Shown: positions 1 to 12,991, counted from the first letter of the stretch. The stretch: 64,000 nt of DNA from Neopestalotiopsis rosae (GCA_023078685.1 JALGAS010000003.1:3348001-3412000); one strand, 5' to 3'. Notes: a model not told the origin generated them from the sequence alone. Numbers and translations are program-made.

Positions 1-24
1 AAACATCCAATCAAATCAGCTCCA

Positions 25-1918
25 ATGAAATCTATAAGCCGCTCGAAACCTTGGACTAGCTCACACGTTGTCCGTTCGTGGAGGCTAGCAAACAACAGTA
101 TCAACTTCAACCACAACACGCGAACCCTCTCGTTCACTCCCCGGCGATGGAGACCGACCAATGTCGGAGGTATCGGTCTCGCGGCCAAGGATGCTGAAGT
201 GGGCGAGCAGGCACCGGAACCTCTCACCATTCAGGGCATCAAGACCCGTCGAGAAAAGGCCGGCAAGCTCGTTGCTGGCACGGCCGCCTACTCTGATAGT
301 GACATGTTCAAGTCTCCAGTATGAACTCTTTTGTTGTTCACCCAAGTCATTGACTGACATATCTTGTAGCACGCATACAAGAACCCAAAAGCAAAAAGGT
401 GGGATCGTGAGTAGCTTCACGTCTAAATCTGTAATTCCATTTCTAACAATAATACAGACCTGCTGAGTGCAGAATCCATTGCACGCAAGCCCTGCGTTTT
501 AAAGCAAGCAGCAAAGTACCTCAAAAAGCCCGGCCTGGTATCCCTGGGCGGCGGTCTGCCCTCGGCCGACCACTTCCCCTTTGACTCCATGGGCTTCCGC
601 ATCGCCGCGCCGCCCGACTTTTCCGAGGCCGCGACGCACCGGTCTGGCCGCGACGTGTCCACCGGCAAGCGCGACGTCGTCGCTGCGGCCGGCAGCGAGT
701 TCGACCTGAGCATCGGCCTCAACTACGGCCAGTCGATTGGGTCCGCCCAGATGCTGCGCTGGGTCACGGAGCACACGGAGCTCTGCCACCGCCCGCCTTA
801 CTCGGACTGGCGCAGCTCCCTCACCATTGGCAGCACGGGAAGCCTCGAGTGCGCCTACCGCATGTTCTGCGACCGGGAGAGGGGCGACAGCGTCCTGACC
901 GAGGAGTTCAGCTTCAGCACCGCGCTCGAGACCGCCGCGCCCCTGGGCATCAAGGTGTTTGGCGCCAAGATGGACGAGCAAGGGCTCCTCCCCGAGAGCA
1001 TGGACGACATCCTGTCGAACTGGAACGAGTCGGAGCGTGGTGCCAGGAAACCCACCGTCCTCTACACCGTGCCCTCGGGACAGAACCCTACTGGTGCCAC
1101 GCAAGGGGAACAACGACGGAGGGATATTTATGCCGTTTGCCAAAAGCATGATGTGTTCATTTTCGAGGACGAGCCGTACTATTTCCTCCAAATGCAACCA
1201 TATACCGGCGCCGACACACCAGATGTGCCTCCGCCAGCTACAGTCGAAGAGTTTCTGGGAGGTCTCATCCCGAGTCTGTTAAGTATAGATGTCGACGGGC
1301 GGGTCATGAGGCATGATTCGTTCAGCAAGGTGGTGGTACCTGGCTCTCGCATGGGCTGGGTGACTGCTAGCGAGCAAATCATCGAACGATACATTCGACA
1401 CGCCGAATGCTGCAGTCAGGGTCCTAGCGGCTTTTCGCAGCTTGCCATGCACAAGTTACTGGACGAGGAATGGGGACACGAGGGCTACCTTCAGTGGCTC
1501 ATGAACTTGCGGCTGGAATACACAAAGAGACGGGACACGATGCTGAGAGCTTGCGAAAAGTACCTGCCAAAGGAAGTAGTCAGCTGGGTTCCTCCAGCAG
1601 CAGGCATGTTTGTAAGTTTACTTTGATTGTGTGAACATGAAAACATTTACTAATATTATATAGATGTGGCTCCAAGTCGACCATGAATCACACCCTGATG
1701 TCAACACCAAGAGCCTGCTCGAAATCGAGGAAGAGATATTTGATGCATGTATTGAGCAGGGCGTCTTGGTATGTAGGGGGTCCTGGTTCCGTGCCGAGCA
1801 TGATAAGCCGCCAACGTCTCTCTTTTTCAGGACGACGTTTGCTTCGGCATCCGAGGAGCAAATGGATGTGGCCATTGAAAGGTTCGGTGCCGCTGTCAAA
1901 GAGAGCTTCAAGCTGTAG
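25..1918 (+). CDS. ARO8: Aromatic/2-aminoadipate aminotransferase (Aro8-like)
   Basis: A PLP-dependent fold-type I transaminase of the Aro8/kynurenine-aminoadipate group, which acts on aromatic amino acids and 2-aminoadipate. Four exons: 25-318, 370-406, 458-1611 and 1664-1918, giving 579 residues in phase. Visible motifs are SLGGGLPSADHFPF near the substrate-binding region, a YTVPSGQNPTG block, the DEPYY segment, and HDSFSKVVVPGSRMGW, whose SFSK lysine should form the Schiff base with PLP. The family usually has about 500-550 residues. The only in-frame ATG is at 25, only 24 bases from the window edge, and it adds a basic Ser/Arg-rich leader. Conserved-looking sequence starts near 185. An ATG at 161 reads MSEVSVS in another frame, so the true 5' end is uncertain. 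The enzyme assignment is strong; the cellular compartment is not determined. Confidence 0.88.
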
Positions 1919-2342
1919 CTGTCATGATGATTTAGCATCTTTACTAGCAGAGATTGATCGAGGACTTGAAGTTGTTGCAATGGACATCTTGGCGTTTGGT
2001 AGCACTGTTACAGGGGCATAATCATCCGGAGGTATCACGAAGAATACTGGAATGACGGAGTCCGCACAGCATCTATAATGACTTACAGCCAAAGAACAAT
2101 AATTATCAACATTTCAAGACACCAAGTGAGGCATGCATATTGAACAAGACGTTTCTCAAAGGGAACAATTTATTTTGGGTTGCCTATAAAGTACACCAGC
2201 GCCATGCGAGAATTCATTATTGCCCAGAGGAAATCAAATGTCCTATTAGTAACAATAGTAACTATGCCGAGCCATTGTTTGAGTGCTGGGCAAATCACTG
2301 CATTTTATAACTGCGAGATTCATCTTGTGCGAGCCGTAGAGT
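1919..2342. other. Convergent 3' intergenic region
   Basis: This gap lies between the 3' ends of the aminotransferase (+) and calnexin (-). It should hold both 3' UTRs. I see no further gene in it. Confidence 0.6.
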
Positions 2343-4271
2343 TTACGACTGGCTGCGGGTGGTGCGCTTGTTGACCTCGGCCTTGACGTTCTCGGCGCCA
2401 GTGGCAACAGCCTCAGCAGCCTTGTCCTTGGCATCCTTGGCCTTCTCCTTGGTGTCGACGGCAGCCTTCTTGACAGGCTCAGGGGCAGAACCACCGAGAG
2501 CAAAGAGACCGACAAAGGCAGCAATGGTGACAATGAGACCACCAATGGCAGTAGGAACCTCGGGAACAAACTTGATGGCCTGAACGGGGTCGTTCTTGGC
2601 AATGGTGACGAAGAGGTCGAGCTTCTCCTTGACGTAGGTGACGGGGTCCTCGGTGAAGCTAAGGTCGTTGGGAGACTTGGGCTTCTCGGAAGCCTTGGGC
2701 TTGTCGGCAAGCTCAAGGAGCTGCTCCTGGGGGTGCTTCTCGCCAAAGGACTCCTCGGCAAGCTTGTTGGCATCCTCGACGGAGTGACCAATGTAGATGT
2801 TGTCGAAGAGGATGTTGTTCTGCATGGTCCAGATCTCGAAACCAATCTATTATCACGGATTAGCAAATGCTCCAGTATCAGTGGCTTTTGAAAGGTACTT
2901 ACGGCTCCAATGGGCTCAAAGCTGGCGGGGGTCTTGTCCTCAAAGTAGTCGGGGTTCTTAATCTTGCGGGGAGCCCAGACGCCCTTGTAGGCAGGGTTGT
3001 CAATGTAAGGAGCAGTCCACTTGCCCTTGTAGTCGGGGTTCTTCTTCATGGGCTGCTTCCAGGGACCGCAACCAGAGGCATCGGCACACTTGGGGTTGGG
3101 AACCATGGGGGCGATCCAGTCACCGTCCTCCTCGTCATCCCAGTCCTCGGGCTTCTGGGCCTCGGGATCGGCGACGGTGAGAGGCTCATCGACGAGCCAG
3201 TCCTCAGGCTGAGTAGCCTCCTCATCGACAATCTCGAAAGGAGCATCCTCATCCCAGTCCTCGGGCTTCTTGGCATCGGGGTCAGCGATGCGGGCCTCGT
3301 CAACCCAGGTATCGGGCTTGGAGTCCTTGGGGTCGTCAATCTCCTCAGGAGGGTTGACAGAGGGCAGGAAGTCCTCGAGCAGGCTGCCAGTCTTGACCTG
3401 CTCGTTGTTCTGCTTGATGATGTATGTGTTGTTGGGGTGAACAATGAGCGTGTACAGCTCAGTGGTCTTGACGATGCGAGCAGCGGGAGGGCTGGTCAGG
3501 TGCTTCTCCTCGTACTCGCCAGTCTTGGGGTTCTTGTGGTTGAAGATGAAATGAACCTTGTTGGTGTGTCCACACTTGTCGGGGCCGAACATGATGACGT
3601 ACGGGGTTGTGTTGGCGAACTCGTCCTGGTGGAGAGCCTTGTTCTCGCGGAGAAGCTTGAGGTAAGCACCACCGCACTCGAGGCCGTCTGTTATCTCAGG
3701 TTAGCTATCATTGCGTGTGGATGTAGAACATGTAATCTGTACTCACTCTGAAGCTTGACCTCGTACTGGACAACCAGAGGCTTGTCCTTGGGGTCAATGG
3801 CCTTGTCAAACTTGGCCGAAATGGCGTGGTGAGCGGCAGGGTTCTTCACAACGAGACCCTTGTCGCCCTCCATGCCCTTGTAGACGGCGGGCTCCTCGAC
3901 GGACCACTCGCCGACGTAAGCCCACTCCTCATCGTTGCTGGAGTCCTTCTTGGCGTGGGAAGGCTTCCATCGGGTCTCCCAGTCATCGGTGAATTGCTCA
4001 AGGAAGGGAGCCTTGAGTGTGGTGGGCTGTTGGAGAAAGATAGTTAGATTTGCTGGTCGCACAGAGCCACGGATGCGCGAAATTGCGTGATGCTTGTTGT
4101 GGCACCAATCTACAAGATTGCACACACGCGGGGTTGCTGGACGAGAGGGAAACTCACGGTAAAGGTAGGGAGCTCAGCAGCGACGGAGCTGGGAGACTCG
4201 GCCTCCTCAGCCCAGACACCGCTGGCGAGGGCGGCGGCGGCCCAGGCAATGGTAGCCTGAGTGAACTTCAT
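2343..4271 (-). CDS. CNE1: Calnexin, ER lectin chaperone
   Basis: Calnexin binds monoglucosylated N-glycans in the ER membrane and retains glycoproteins until they fold. Exons on the minus strand: 4158-4271, 3747-4026, 2903-3687 and 2343-2846, for 560 residues, the normal fungal length. In order: a signal peptide ([10 protein letters not shown] and an Ala-rich core), the lectin domain with [16 protein letters not shown] and MFGPDKCG, then the P-domain with type 1 repeats ([31 protein letters not shown]) and type 2 repeats ([16 protein letters not shown]). A single membrane span follows ([16 protein letters not shown]). The roughly 45-residue cytosolic tail is Lys/Ala/Glu-rich ([11 protein letters not shown]) and has no KDEL signal, as expected for a membrane-anchored calnexin rather than calreticulin. 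Splice sites are canonical. It works downstream of oligosaccharyltransferase, whose STT3 subunit is also in this window. Confidence 0.96.
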
Positions 4272-6074
4272 CGTGAAGTAGATGTGCTGTCGGAAGCGAC
4301 GGCGAGGTATAAGATTGCGGCAGCGGCAGGAAGCTGTATGCTAGTAAAAGATAGCTAGCCTGCGGAAAGTTGCCAATATGATGGAGGAACTGATCGAGTT
4401 ACGAATCAGGTCACGATGGAGATGCTGGGAAAGAATGATTGCTGCCAGAGCTCGGCGAGGCAGAAAAGAAAAAATGGGAATCCTGTCAGAGGCCTGGAGG
4501 AGGAGAGACAATTGGCGTCCAGGTGAATTTATCTTGTAGGCACAGAGTGGCTTGATCAATGACCGAGGGACCTTACGTTAAAACGTGTCCTTTTTTTGAT
4601 GGGGACCTTGCCCAAGTTGCGGCTGTTGGAGGCACCTTCCGTAGCTTCGACGAGCTTCGGTCTGTGCTGATTGGCCGAATTGGCGACGGACCCTGTGAGC
4701 TCGTGCGGGGACTTTGGGGACTAGGTGTGGTGTCTCTGGCCGCTAAACTTTTGAATCCACAAGGCTTTTGCTCGCTGTCTGCTGTATCTCGGTGTTATCA
4801 AAGTAATTCAATCTGAGCAAACATGTTTGTCTATTCCATGTGCAGGTCGTGGTGAGTTGTCCTACACAAAAGGTTCATACTTTAGGTGCAAAGACACACG
4901 CAATGGTCCGATTGTGATGCACAAGACAACTCGAGTGGCTGAGGCTCAAGGGATTACATTACAGTACATAGCTGATAGCTCAGCATAGCTCACCACGTAC
5001 CAGTGTCCACTAGGGACCGACCATGTCTGAGCGAACGCCCATGTGTTCAAATCATTGAACACTTTAAGGACTGCTTCAAAACGTTAGCGGTGCGTCATGT
5101 ACCCACGTCGGAGTCTGGGAGGAGGATACAATTCGAGTGCCAAAACCGCGAGAACGCCATAAGACTCCATGCTAACTCGGGCATATGAAAGTCCTTATCT
5201 GTCTCACTTCATTTCACGTGTATGAATATGCTCACTGGTGTTTGGATCTTGTCTGCCCATATACAAGGCGGCTAGGTCAGAGTATTGTTCCAGCATTATG
5301 GCCAAGGTGTACTTCTTGTCCATTCACGGAACAGCATCTGTCATGATCTCTGTGTTATTATATGGTCCACTGCGTCTACTTTGTAGTTTGTGATTGATTG
5401 CCCAAAATGATATCATCTCAGTATACCCACTTGATAAATAATTCAATTGAGATGGACTCACAGTACCCAAAGTTCATATTCAATTATTAATCCTTAATAC
5501 ATTGCTGTCTTTATTCACCTGAAAAGCAGTGTATACGTGTATCGCATGCGACAACATTCCCCAAATTCCGATTCGCCGCCGTTGAAAAAAAGACCCCAAA
5601 AGCGCGCCATATGTTCAAAGTGGAACCCGCTTGATAAATCGTGAAAGAGACGCAAAAGATAGAGAAAAAATTGATTGCGCAATCCCAAAGAGACACACCC
5701 CCAATTCATTGGACCCCGATAATTCTCTATTCACCAACGAATCGTAGTCCGTGCCGGAAGAGCATCGCATTTAGCCTCACCTAAAAAGCCAGACAACCTT
5801 CCCTTTTCCACTTTCCTACTCCGGGTTTCTGTAACTCGGTCCTACTCCACTGTCCAACCGGAAAGTTCTTTCTTTCTCCAGCGGTTGATTTCCCAATTTA
5901 CCCTTTTCAGCAGAGAGGCCACCTAGTCCACAAGGCAAGAAAAGGGAATCCCTCGACGACACCTAATCCATTCCTCTTACCACCCAACCCCTACAGGGAC
6001 TGCCAAGTCGGGACAAAAGCAGGCGAGGGAAGTTCAGGTTGCATTCAGGTACCCGGGGACCCGTTGTCGCGTAA
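4272..6074. promoter_or_regulatory. Divergent intergenic region, calnexin/MDE1
   Basis: About 1.8 kb between two divergently transcribed genes, so it should contain both promoters and 5' UTRs. The short open frames here have neither recognisable motifs nor splice-linked partners. I could not identify a convincing unfolded-protein-response element by eye. Confidence 0.5.
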
Positions 6075-7130
6075 ATGGAACAACCACTTGTCAACATGGA
6101 GCAACAAGACGTGGCGAAGAGGGCAAAGACGGGAGAAATGGCGGTTGATACCAACGATTTCCTCGTTATCTCCGATGATCCCAACCATCCAGCCAACCTC
6201 ATCCCATCGCTGTGCGCAAAGTTTTGGACGCTAGGCTGGGTCACAGGTACCGGCGGAGGATGTTCAATCCGTGATGAGTAAGATATATACCACCTATACC
6301 ATATCCTTCATGCGCCACCCCATCTCATATCATTTGTCTGCTCACGTGTCACTACTTGGAGCAAACTTCCATTTCCGGAAGTCTTTTTAACAATCCTAGA
6401 CCACTATACATTCTTATATACACGTGGTTCTCTATAATAGACTTTGCTAACCAAAACGTCAGGGTCCGTGATCTGGTATACATTGCGCCGTCAGGAGTGC
6501 AAAAGGAGCTCATGAAGCCCCTGGACCTCTACGTCCTGGAGCTCTCCAAGCAGGTCGACCTCAAGAACCGCGTCTACCTGCGCTCACCTCCGGGGGGCCG
6601 GCCCTCGCAGTGCACGCCGCTCTTCCTGGCCGCCTTCACCAAGCGCGGCGCCGGCTGCTGCATCCACACGCACTCGCACTGGGCCGTGCTGGTGACGCTG
6701 CTCCTCGAGGCCCAGGGCCCCGGAAACGACAAGATGTTTGAGATCAACAATATCGAGCAGATCAAGGGCTTTGGTCGCGGGTTCCAAAAGTCGGGCAACC
6801 TCGACTACCACGACACTTTACGCATCCCCGTGATTGAAAACACTTCCCACGAGGAGGATCTGACCGAGTTTCTCGAGGAGGCCATGGATAAGTATCCCGA
6901 CACGTATGCCGTTCTCGTTCGCAGACATGGTGTCTATGTTTGGGGAGACAACGTACACAAGGCCAAGACCATGTGTGAGAGGTATGCGACCACTATACTC
7001 TTTCATCCAGGATCGATACTGACGTGCATACAGTCTTGACTACCTGTTCCAATTAGCAGTAGAGATGAAGCAACTCGGCCTGCCATGGATCAGCCACGTG
7101 GAAAAGGTCATAACCTCCTCGGGACGATGA
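6075..7130 (+). CDS. MDE1: Methylthioribulose-1-phosphate dehydratase
   Basis: A class II aldolase-fold zinc enzyme of the methionine salvage pathway that dehydrates 5-methylthioribulose-1-phosphate to the diketo compound. Exons 6075-6277, 6463-6981 and 7034-7130 give 272 residues. Motifs: [24 protein letters not shown], the zinc-binding [11 protein letters not shown] (His-x-His), the IEQIKG segment with the likely catalytic Glu, and RRHGVYVWG supplying a further His ligand. The C-terminal [18 protein letters not shown] is typical of MtnB/Mde1. The ATG at 6075 is the first in frame; one at 6096 is an alternative. The protein is likely cytosolic. Length and motif order match the family. Confidence 0.94.
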
Positions 7131-7398
7131 TCAACCACACATATAAGAAACCCAAAAGGCGAAAAGACGAAGAAAAAAGAATGACGAGAACATGATTCAA
7201 ATTAATTTGCTGTACACCTCGTTGTCTATAAACGAGTTGGATATCTCTAACGTGTCCAGACTATTGATGATTTTTCCGTCCGCCGTAGAATGCTTTCAAG
7301 CCATGCTAATCCCTTTTTTCAATATTTATATGCGTGCGGTATTATTCCTTTAATTACATCCATCACAACAATATCCCTCAAGGCAACTTGGGCCCTGC

Positions 7399-8098
7399 TT
7401 ACAAAGCGAGGACAGCAGCCAGAGCGCCGAGCAGACCGACAAACGAGCTGGCCGGCCGGCTGATGACGTCGCCAGCGTTTCCGGAAGACGAGGACGAAGT
7501 GCCAGAAGCCTCGGAGCCGGAAGCGGTACCGGTGCCAGAGCTCTTGGTCGAGGCGAAAGTGGTGGTGATGGTGCTGCTGCCAGAGGTGATGGTGGAGACG
7601 ACCGAGGTGACGGCGGCGCTGCCGCTGCTGCTGTCGCTGTCGGCGGCGCCCGTGTTGGTGGGGGTGCCGGCAGTGCCGCTGAAGTAGTACTTCTCGACGC
7701 AGTCCTGGAGACACGAGGCGTAGGCGGCCGTCTGCTCCTCGGATCCGTCACCCTGGACGCAGTTGGCCGAGCACTCGGTGGTGGCGTTGACGGCCGAGGC
7801 GTCGGGGCTGGGGACAGTGATGCAGTGAGCCTGGCAGTCGACGTCGCCGGCCTCGCCTGTTCATTGCGTGTTAGTTGACTGTTTTACTAGGTTGACTCTG
7901 GTATAGAGTAGAGACTGTTGACAACTTACACTTGTTAAGACACTCGAGGGCGGCGGCCTGTGCCGAGTCGGTAGCTACGATGCTGGAAGTGGTGGAGCTG
8001 GCATCAGTAGCAACAGTGGTGGTGGCAGTCTCGGTGGCGGACTGAGCGCTGGCAGTCAAGGCGAGGACGCCGGCAACGAGGAACGAAGTGAAACGCAT
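7399..8098 (-). CDS. Small Cys-rich, Ser/Thr-rich GPI-type surface protein
   Basis: Two exons (7930-8098 and 7399-7856) encode 208 residues. The protein starts with a signal peptide (MRFTSFLVAGVLALTASAQS). A Thr/Ser segment follows, then a compact module with eight spaced cysteines (ECLNKCEAGDVDCQAHC, TTECSANC, YASCLQDC), a long Ser/Thr/Gly linker and a hydrophobic C-terminus (SFVGLLGALAAVLAL) after a small-residue stretch that would serve as a GPI attachment site. The spacing of the cysteines is not the eight-cysteine CFEM pattern. The intron has a gtaagt donor and the frame is continuous. The protein is probably displayed at the cell wall or membrane. I do not recognise a function. Confidence 0.8.
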
Positions 8099-11000
8099 GT
8101 TTGCTGGTTTTCTTTTCGAAATATTAAGTAAATGGGGGTGGGTATCTGGTCTAAAAAGTTCGAAGAAGGAGAAATTATCGTAGTAGCGACTGTAAGTGGT
8201 AGCGAGTGTTATGCTATTATAGAACTTCCTGCACAAGTAAAAGACACGGGAAAATCAGAGATCAGAGAGGAGAACAAAGTTTGTTCACGGGAGGAAACCT
8301 AGACATTAAATAGGAACGCGCCCAAGGCAGATGGCAGAATCCTTCCACCACACGTCTGGGTAGACAGACCAGACACGGTCGACACGGTCATCTCTCTTCC
8401 CATGCTTCAAGGTACATTCATTACCTAGCTTCTTTTCTACACAGTACCACTACCGTTCCATTTTTGCCTCTAGGACCACCAACCAAAACGGCGAGCCGGC
8501 CGCCTCTCCCCCTGGGCTGGGGAAGGCCTGCTCGTACCACTCCGTCATTGGCGGCAGGGGTAGTATATTATTAGTGCGCAGGTGAGCTGGGAAGAAGAAA
8601 AAAAATTCAATTCGAGTCAGAGAAATAGTACGGGTCCCAGTATGTCCTCCCATACGATGTTACCTCGGAGCTTGGGCTTAGACTTGGGGTATGTAGTTGT
8701 ACACAAGAAAAATATATGGGCCAATGCCACAAGTGGTGCTCGGCTTCTGACTTGATGCCAAGACTTTTTTTCCTTTTCCCTACTGTAAGTGGCCCTGCAG
8801 CAAGCCAAGCCCAAGCCTCAAGGTGTCCCCCAGGGCCCCCTCCTTGCCCTCCCCATACTGTAATAATGTCGGCTCAAGATGCGCGCTCAATGCGACCAGC
8901 GGTTGAATCCCTGTTTGGTTCGATGCCACGGCGCGTTCCCCTGGTGGCCTGCCGAGCTCTCTAGTTCGTTGTTAGTCCCCCCCGTGGCCTAAGAATTAAA
9001 ATTACGAGCTTCTTCCCGGGCTTATGCTTGCTTTAAAGTAGGTGGGCAGGGTACAACCGGACTGGGTACCTGAGCAACCCAACGACACTCCAAGTTTTTG
9101 CAAGTGTGTGTGTGAATGGGAACGACTGGGAAAGAGAAATTGGTTCTGGAATGTCTACAAACGGGAGAATCTGGCAGACAGCAAGACACACTCGACAGAT
9201 AGCAACATCAGTGTGTGAAAGCTGCGGCACAAGAGCTTAACGGCCGATCCTGAAAGTTAGACAGACCGCCGAAAGTGTTTATCCTACACAGACCCTTGTG
9301 TCACTTTTCTTCCCCCATTTACCCTCTGTCTCGGTGGGAAGTAAATAAACGTCGAACAAACCACAAGCTCGACAAGGTCAATTCCCGCGTTGGGTTGTGG
9401 GGAAAGCAAAGGTGTCTAGGTGCGATCGGCCGGTGATCTCGAGATGTCTAGCGCCAGGCGCATGAATGCTGATGGTGCACGGCGCATAAAGAGCACACAG
9501 TGCTTGGATCCCCTTGAAGGTAAAGCAGGTTTAACTTCTATTTAGCAACACGCTGGCTTTGGCGCTGGGGGGAAGACGGAATAATGGGTCTGGAGGCTTG
9601 GAGAGGGAGCGAGCCATCTGCCATCTGCCATTTTGGGGAGCACGTTCAATTGAAGCCAGTCCAAATTCTGCTGTTTTCTTGACAAGTCGCGGTCTCAGTG
9701 CAAAAGACGGGCCAAATTCATGAAACGTCGGTGCTGAGCACTTGGCCGGTACTGGTTTGCAATTCCCGCGTGTGCAAAATTGAAATTTGACTGATCACCA
9801 GAAAGAAAGAAGGCCAATGCTGCTGGCTGCTGGTTGCTTGTCCCGTACCTACAGTCAACAAGTGTCATACCTACCTACGCTTGTACGTGTGCAGAATGTC
9901 CGGTTTGCAGGATGCAGCAGCAGCAGCAAGCATTTCAATTACATGATGAAAAAGCAGCCAGGACCAATTCTGGACGCACATGATCTCTTTCGGTTGCTGT
10001 GCTGCAATGATTCTACGTGCTTCCTTGACTCCATTGCTGCATCTTGTTGTCCAATGCTCTCTAGAGACTCCACCTGCAAATCTATTCCCATCTGGCAAGA
10101 ATCATTGTCAATGTTCGGAATCTATCCTGGGGACGAAATTCCTTTGTTTTCTCTGCATCCATCCGAAATAACCGCCAGCATCTCGAGTACACAGTAGTTG
10201 GGCACGCTGTCGCCGAGGTGGGTGCCGCGAACAACGCACCAAGTCTGGAATACGAGAACTGCCCACACACGAAATCGGAGCTGGTGCTGCTGGTGACTGG
10301 TGGTGCTTGTTGGGCGACGCTGGGCTTTCCGACTTTGGTCCAATCTAGATTGCTGACCACGACTCCACCATCGGCTGTGTTGCTCGTGTTTGTCTCTCCT
10401 TCGTGGCGATTTTGCTACATCGTCCAATGTTTATTCGCATCCTTCAATACAAAGCCAGAAGATCTTCGTGATATCTTTCTTCGAGGCGCGTTTGCCTGCT
10501 TGTCGACAATCCAGGTGATCCTCCCGCTTCGTGTTGTTGTTTGTGACAGTCTTCGTCTGTGATAGTCTGACCCGTCTCGGATGTCGGCCCACTGAAATGG
10601 TACTAACCTACTATGAATAAGCTTGAGGCAGCCTTGGAGACTCGAAAAAAGAATGGAACTCTCCGCACAAACTGAGGACCCATATGATCAGTGATCGGCT
10701 CTGATCCTCCACATGGCAGCGACAATCATACAATCAGCAATGCAATTCTACAATGAGCTGTTGGGCTGCATGATTGAAGACAAACACTATTTACAGCTTG
10801 GTCATTCTTTCGTCATTGCCTCTGCAATGAATCTGTATGATTATCTCTGTTACTACTTATCTAATCAGATACTGTACCTGTTCCTAGGCCAGCACTATCG
10901 AGCTGCACAATCTCCCTACAGGCAATGCACGTCAAATGCCAATATCAAGGTAGTCGCAGGCATTACATCGCAGCATCTTCAAACACCATGACTCGAAAAT

Positions 11001-12037
11001 GTTTGTTACTTGAAAAGGTACTTGCCGCCTCACTGATTGCAAGGCGCACACGTCACAGAACATGCGTGGTAGCCATGACGGCATCATAACATTCATATGA
11101 TATTTCCTGATTAAATCAAGAGTTCTTTCCACGGCATTGGACACTGCGTTTTCTACGTCTCGTCAATGACCAAATTCCCTCTGCAATTGAGGTAGGAGCT
11201 GGGACTGCCAGGCTGTCATTTACTGCATCCTGGCTTGATGCTCCATTCTGACTGAGGACGTACGTTGCCTCATGATGGTCGGTAAGGCATTGAATTGATG
11301 GCAAATAAGTGATCGCTTACTCGGTTTGAAGCTCGTTTCTTTTGTCCAAAGGATAGAAAGCAGTAGAATGATAATACCTGTATACACCTACATATTTCAG
11401 GCCTGCTTCATTCTTCCATTATACCATGATGGCAACGCACGTCCATGGCTCCGGGATAGACCTCTTCTTTCAGTTGACAGCATCAAGAGCTTCACTGCGC
11501 TTTCTAGATTGGAGGAGTTAGTCCTGCGTTCTGGAATGCTTCACTCAGAAAACACCGCGGCGCTTACCAAGCCAATACCATGTATGCCATGTCCTGCGCT
11601 TCACAGAATCATGAAAATCAGTGTTTGTTTACATTCACCAGCCAGACACTTCCCCGTGAAGACTGGAGCTAGGTTTATTAAAAATTTGACAACCGCTACC
11701 CATGAGCTCGCTCCATTCTTTATCGAAACAAACAAGTCATCTTGCACAATTCCCCCCCCCCCCCCCCCCCCCACAATTGCAACTCATCCCAACCAAAAAT
11801 ACCTCACTCGTTCATGGTCTTTGTTCATTTCCACCATGAAGCATACCGAGACCATTTACAACGTCTCATTTCAGGGACAAATCGGTTTACAAAACGTGTA
11901 TTCATCTAAACGCAAACTTGCTAGTGTGCTGACTACTTGAGTGACAGAGAATCGTCCTTACACTTCACCGACCTGTTTGCCTTACCAAAGGACAGTCCGC
12001 TTCAGCGAAGAAGTGTCCTCGCCAGTCCCATTCCGTA
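8099..12037. other. Gene-poor intergenic region
   Basis: Almost 4 kb with only short, unsupported open frames on both strands and no splice-linked coding signal. The first few hundred bases are the promoter of the small surface protein. A poly-C run lies at 11752-11772. Confidence 0.55.
11752..11772 (+). repeat. Poly-C homopolymer (21 bases)
   Basis: An uninterrupted run of 21 C residues follows 'gcacaatt' and precedes 'acaattgc'. Lengths of such runs are often wrong in assemblies and vary between isolates. Confidence 0.95.
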
Positions 12038-12745
12038 TGGGATCTCCAGCGAATTTTGAATGATATTCAAAAGCGATCCACAATGGATGAAGATCAAATG
12101 CAGGCCAGTGCCAACGTGAACAATTTTCGGGAATCCTTTGGCCAACTAATCAGTGCCCTCTTCGATTATGGATATGGGTTCGAGAAGGAACAACTGACAG
12201 ACTTTTATAATGTGAATAATAAGGAGAACACTTTATTCAAGGGGATTATGTTTTATCCGCAGGAGGACCGCCAAGGCTTCATCGATATGATCTTGGATGA
12301 GACCCCGTAATTGACACAGTGGGTTGCTGGACGCCCAGGCGTCGTCAACCTACCCGAGTTCAAGGTTGACTACACAATGCCTACAGTGCATCTGGACCTG
12401 GTCATACTTACGAGCCTGGATGTCTGTGCCCTTTCTTCCTATTTCCCCTTCTACTCCAGGTGTCGTATCCTTGTTGTAGGTTTTCACGAGATGTTATCAT
12501 CCCTCTTCAGCAATACTAACATTGGAGGATCAGACTCTGCCCGACTACAACTACAACACCACTCAGAAAGAGTCCAAGATCCGTGTTTCATAATGGAGAC
12601 CAGCAAGAACTAGGAAAATTCCGTCAATGTCATGAAAAAAGATACCGATGTCTCGACCATCCAGGATATCAAACCTAAGTTGGATCGAGCGCACCAGACA
12701 AGACCTGTTTCCATCGCTATCAAACGTGCGCTAGATGGGCAGTGA
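12038..12745 (+). pseudogene. Decayed coding segment, unidentified
   Basis: One frame reads through 12038-12745 with coding-like composition but is cut by in-frame stops at 12308 (TAA) and 12611 (TAG). Pieces include WDLQRILNDIQKRSTMDED, EQLTDFYNVNNKENTLFKG, PQEDRQGFIDMILDETP and, after the second stop, KKDTDVSTIQDIKPKLDRAH. No convincing intron removes both stops. Between the pieces another frame looks more coding-like, so frameshifts are also likely. It lies just upstream of a microsatellite and a reverse-transcriptase relic and may be the upstream part of the same element. I do not recognise the family. Confidence 0.4.
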
Positions 12746-12991
12746 TAGGAAAAGAGTGACTGCTTATGAATGAGTTTGAACAGGACAAGTTTGTAGTATA
12801 TCGCAATTTGTATGGTCACTCGTATACAGTTTGTCACAAGGACACTCGTATACGTATATGATTGTGTTCATTTCAATCCGCTGCAGTGCAAAGTGTACGC
12901 ACAGGAATGTTTCACCAGCATAAAACTGCCACCAAAAGTGAAATAATAGAAGCTCAAGAACCTTCGCGCCCACGTGCGCGAGTTGTTGCGT

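Noticed and set aside
2867..3751. 294-codon open frame opposite calnexin
   Set aside because: It is antisense to well-supported calnexin exons and crosses a calnexin intron. The Leu/Val/Gly-rich product only mirrors the P-domain codons.
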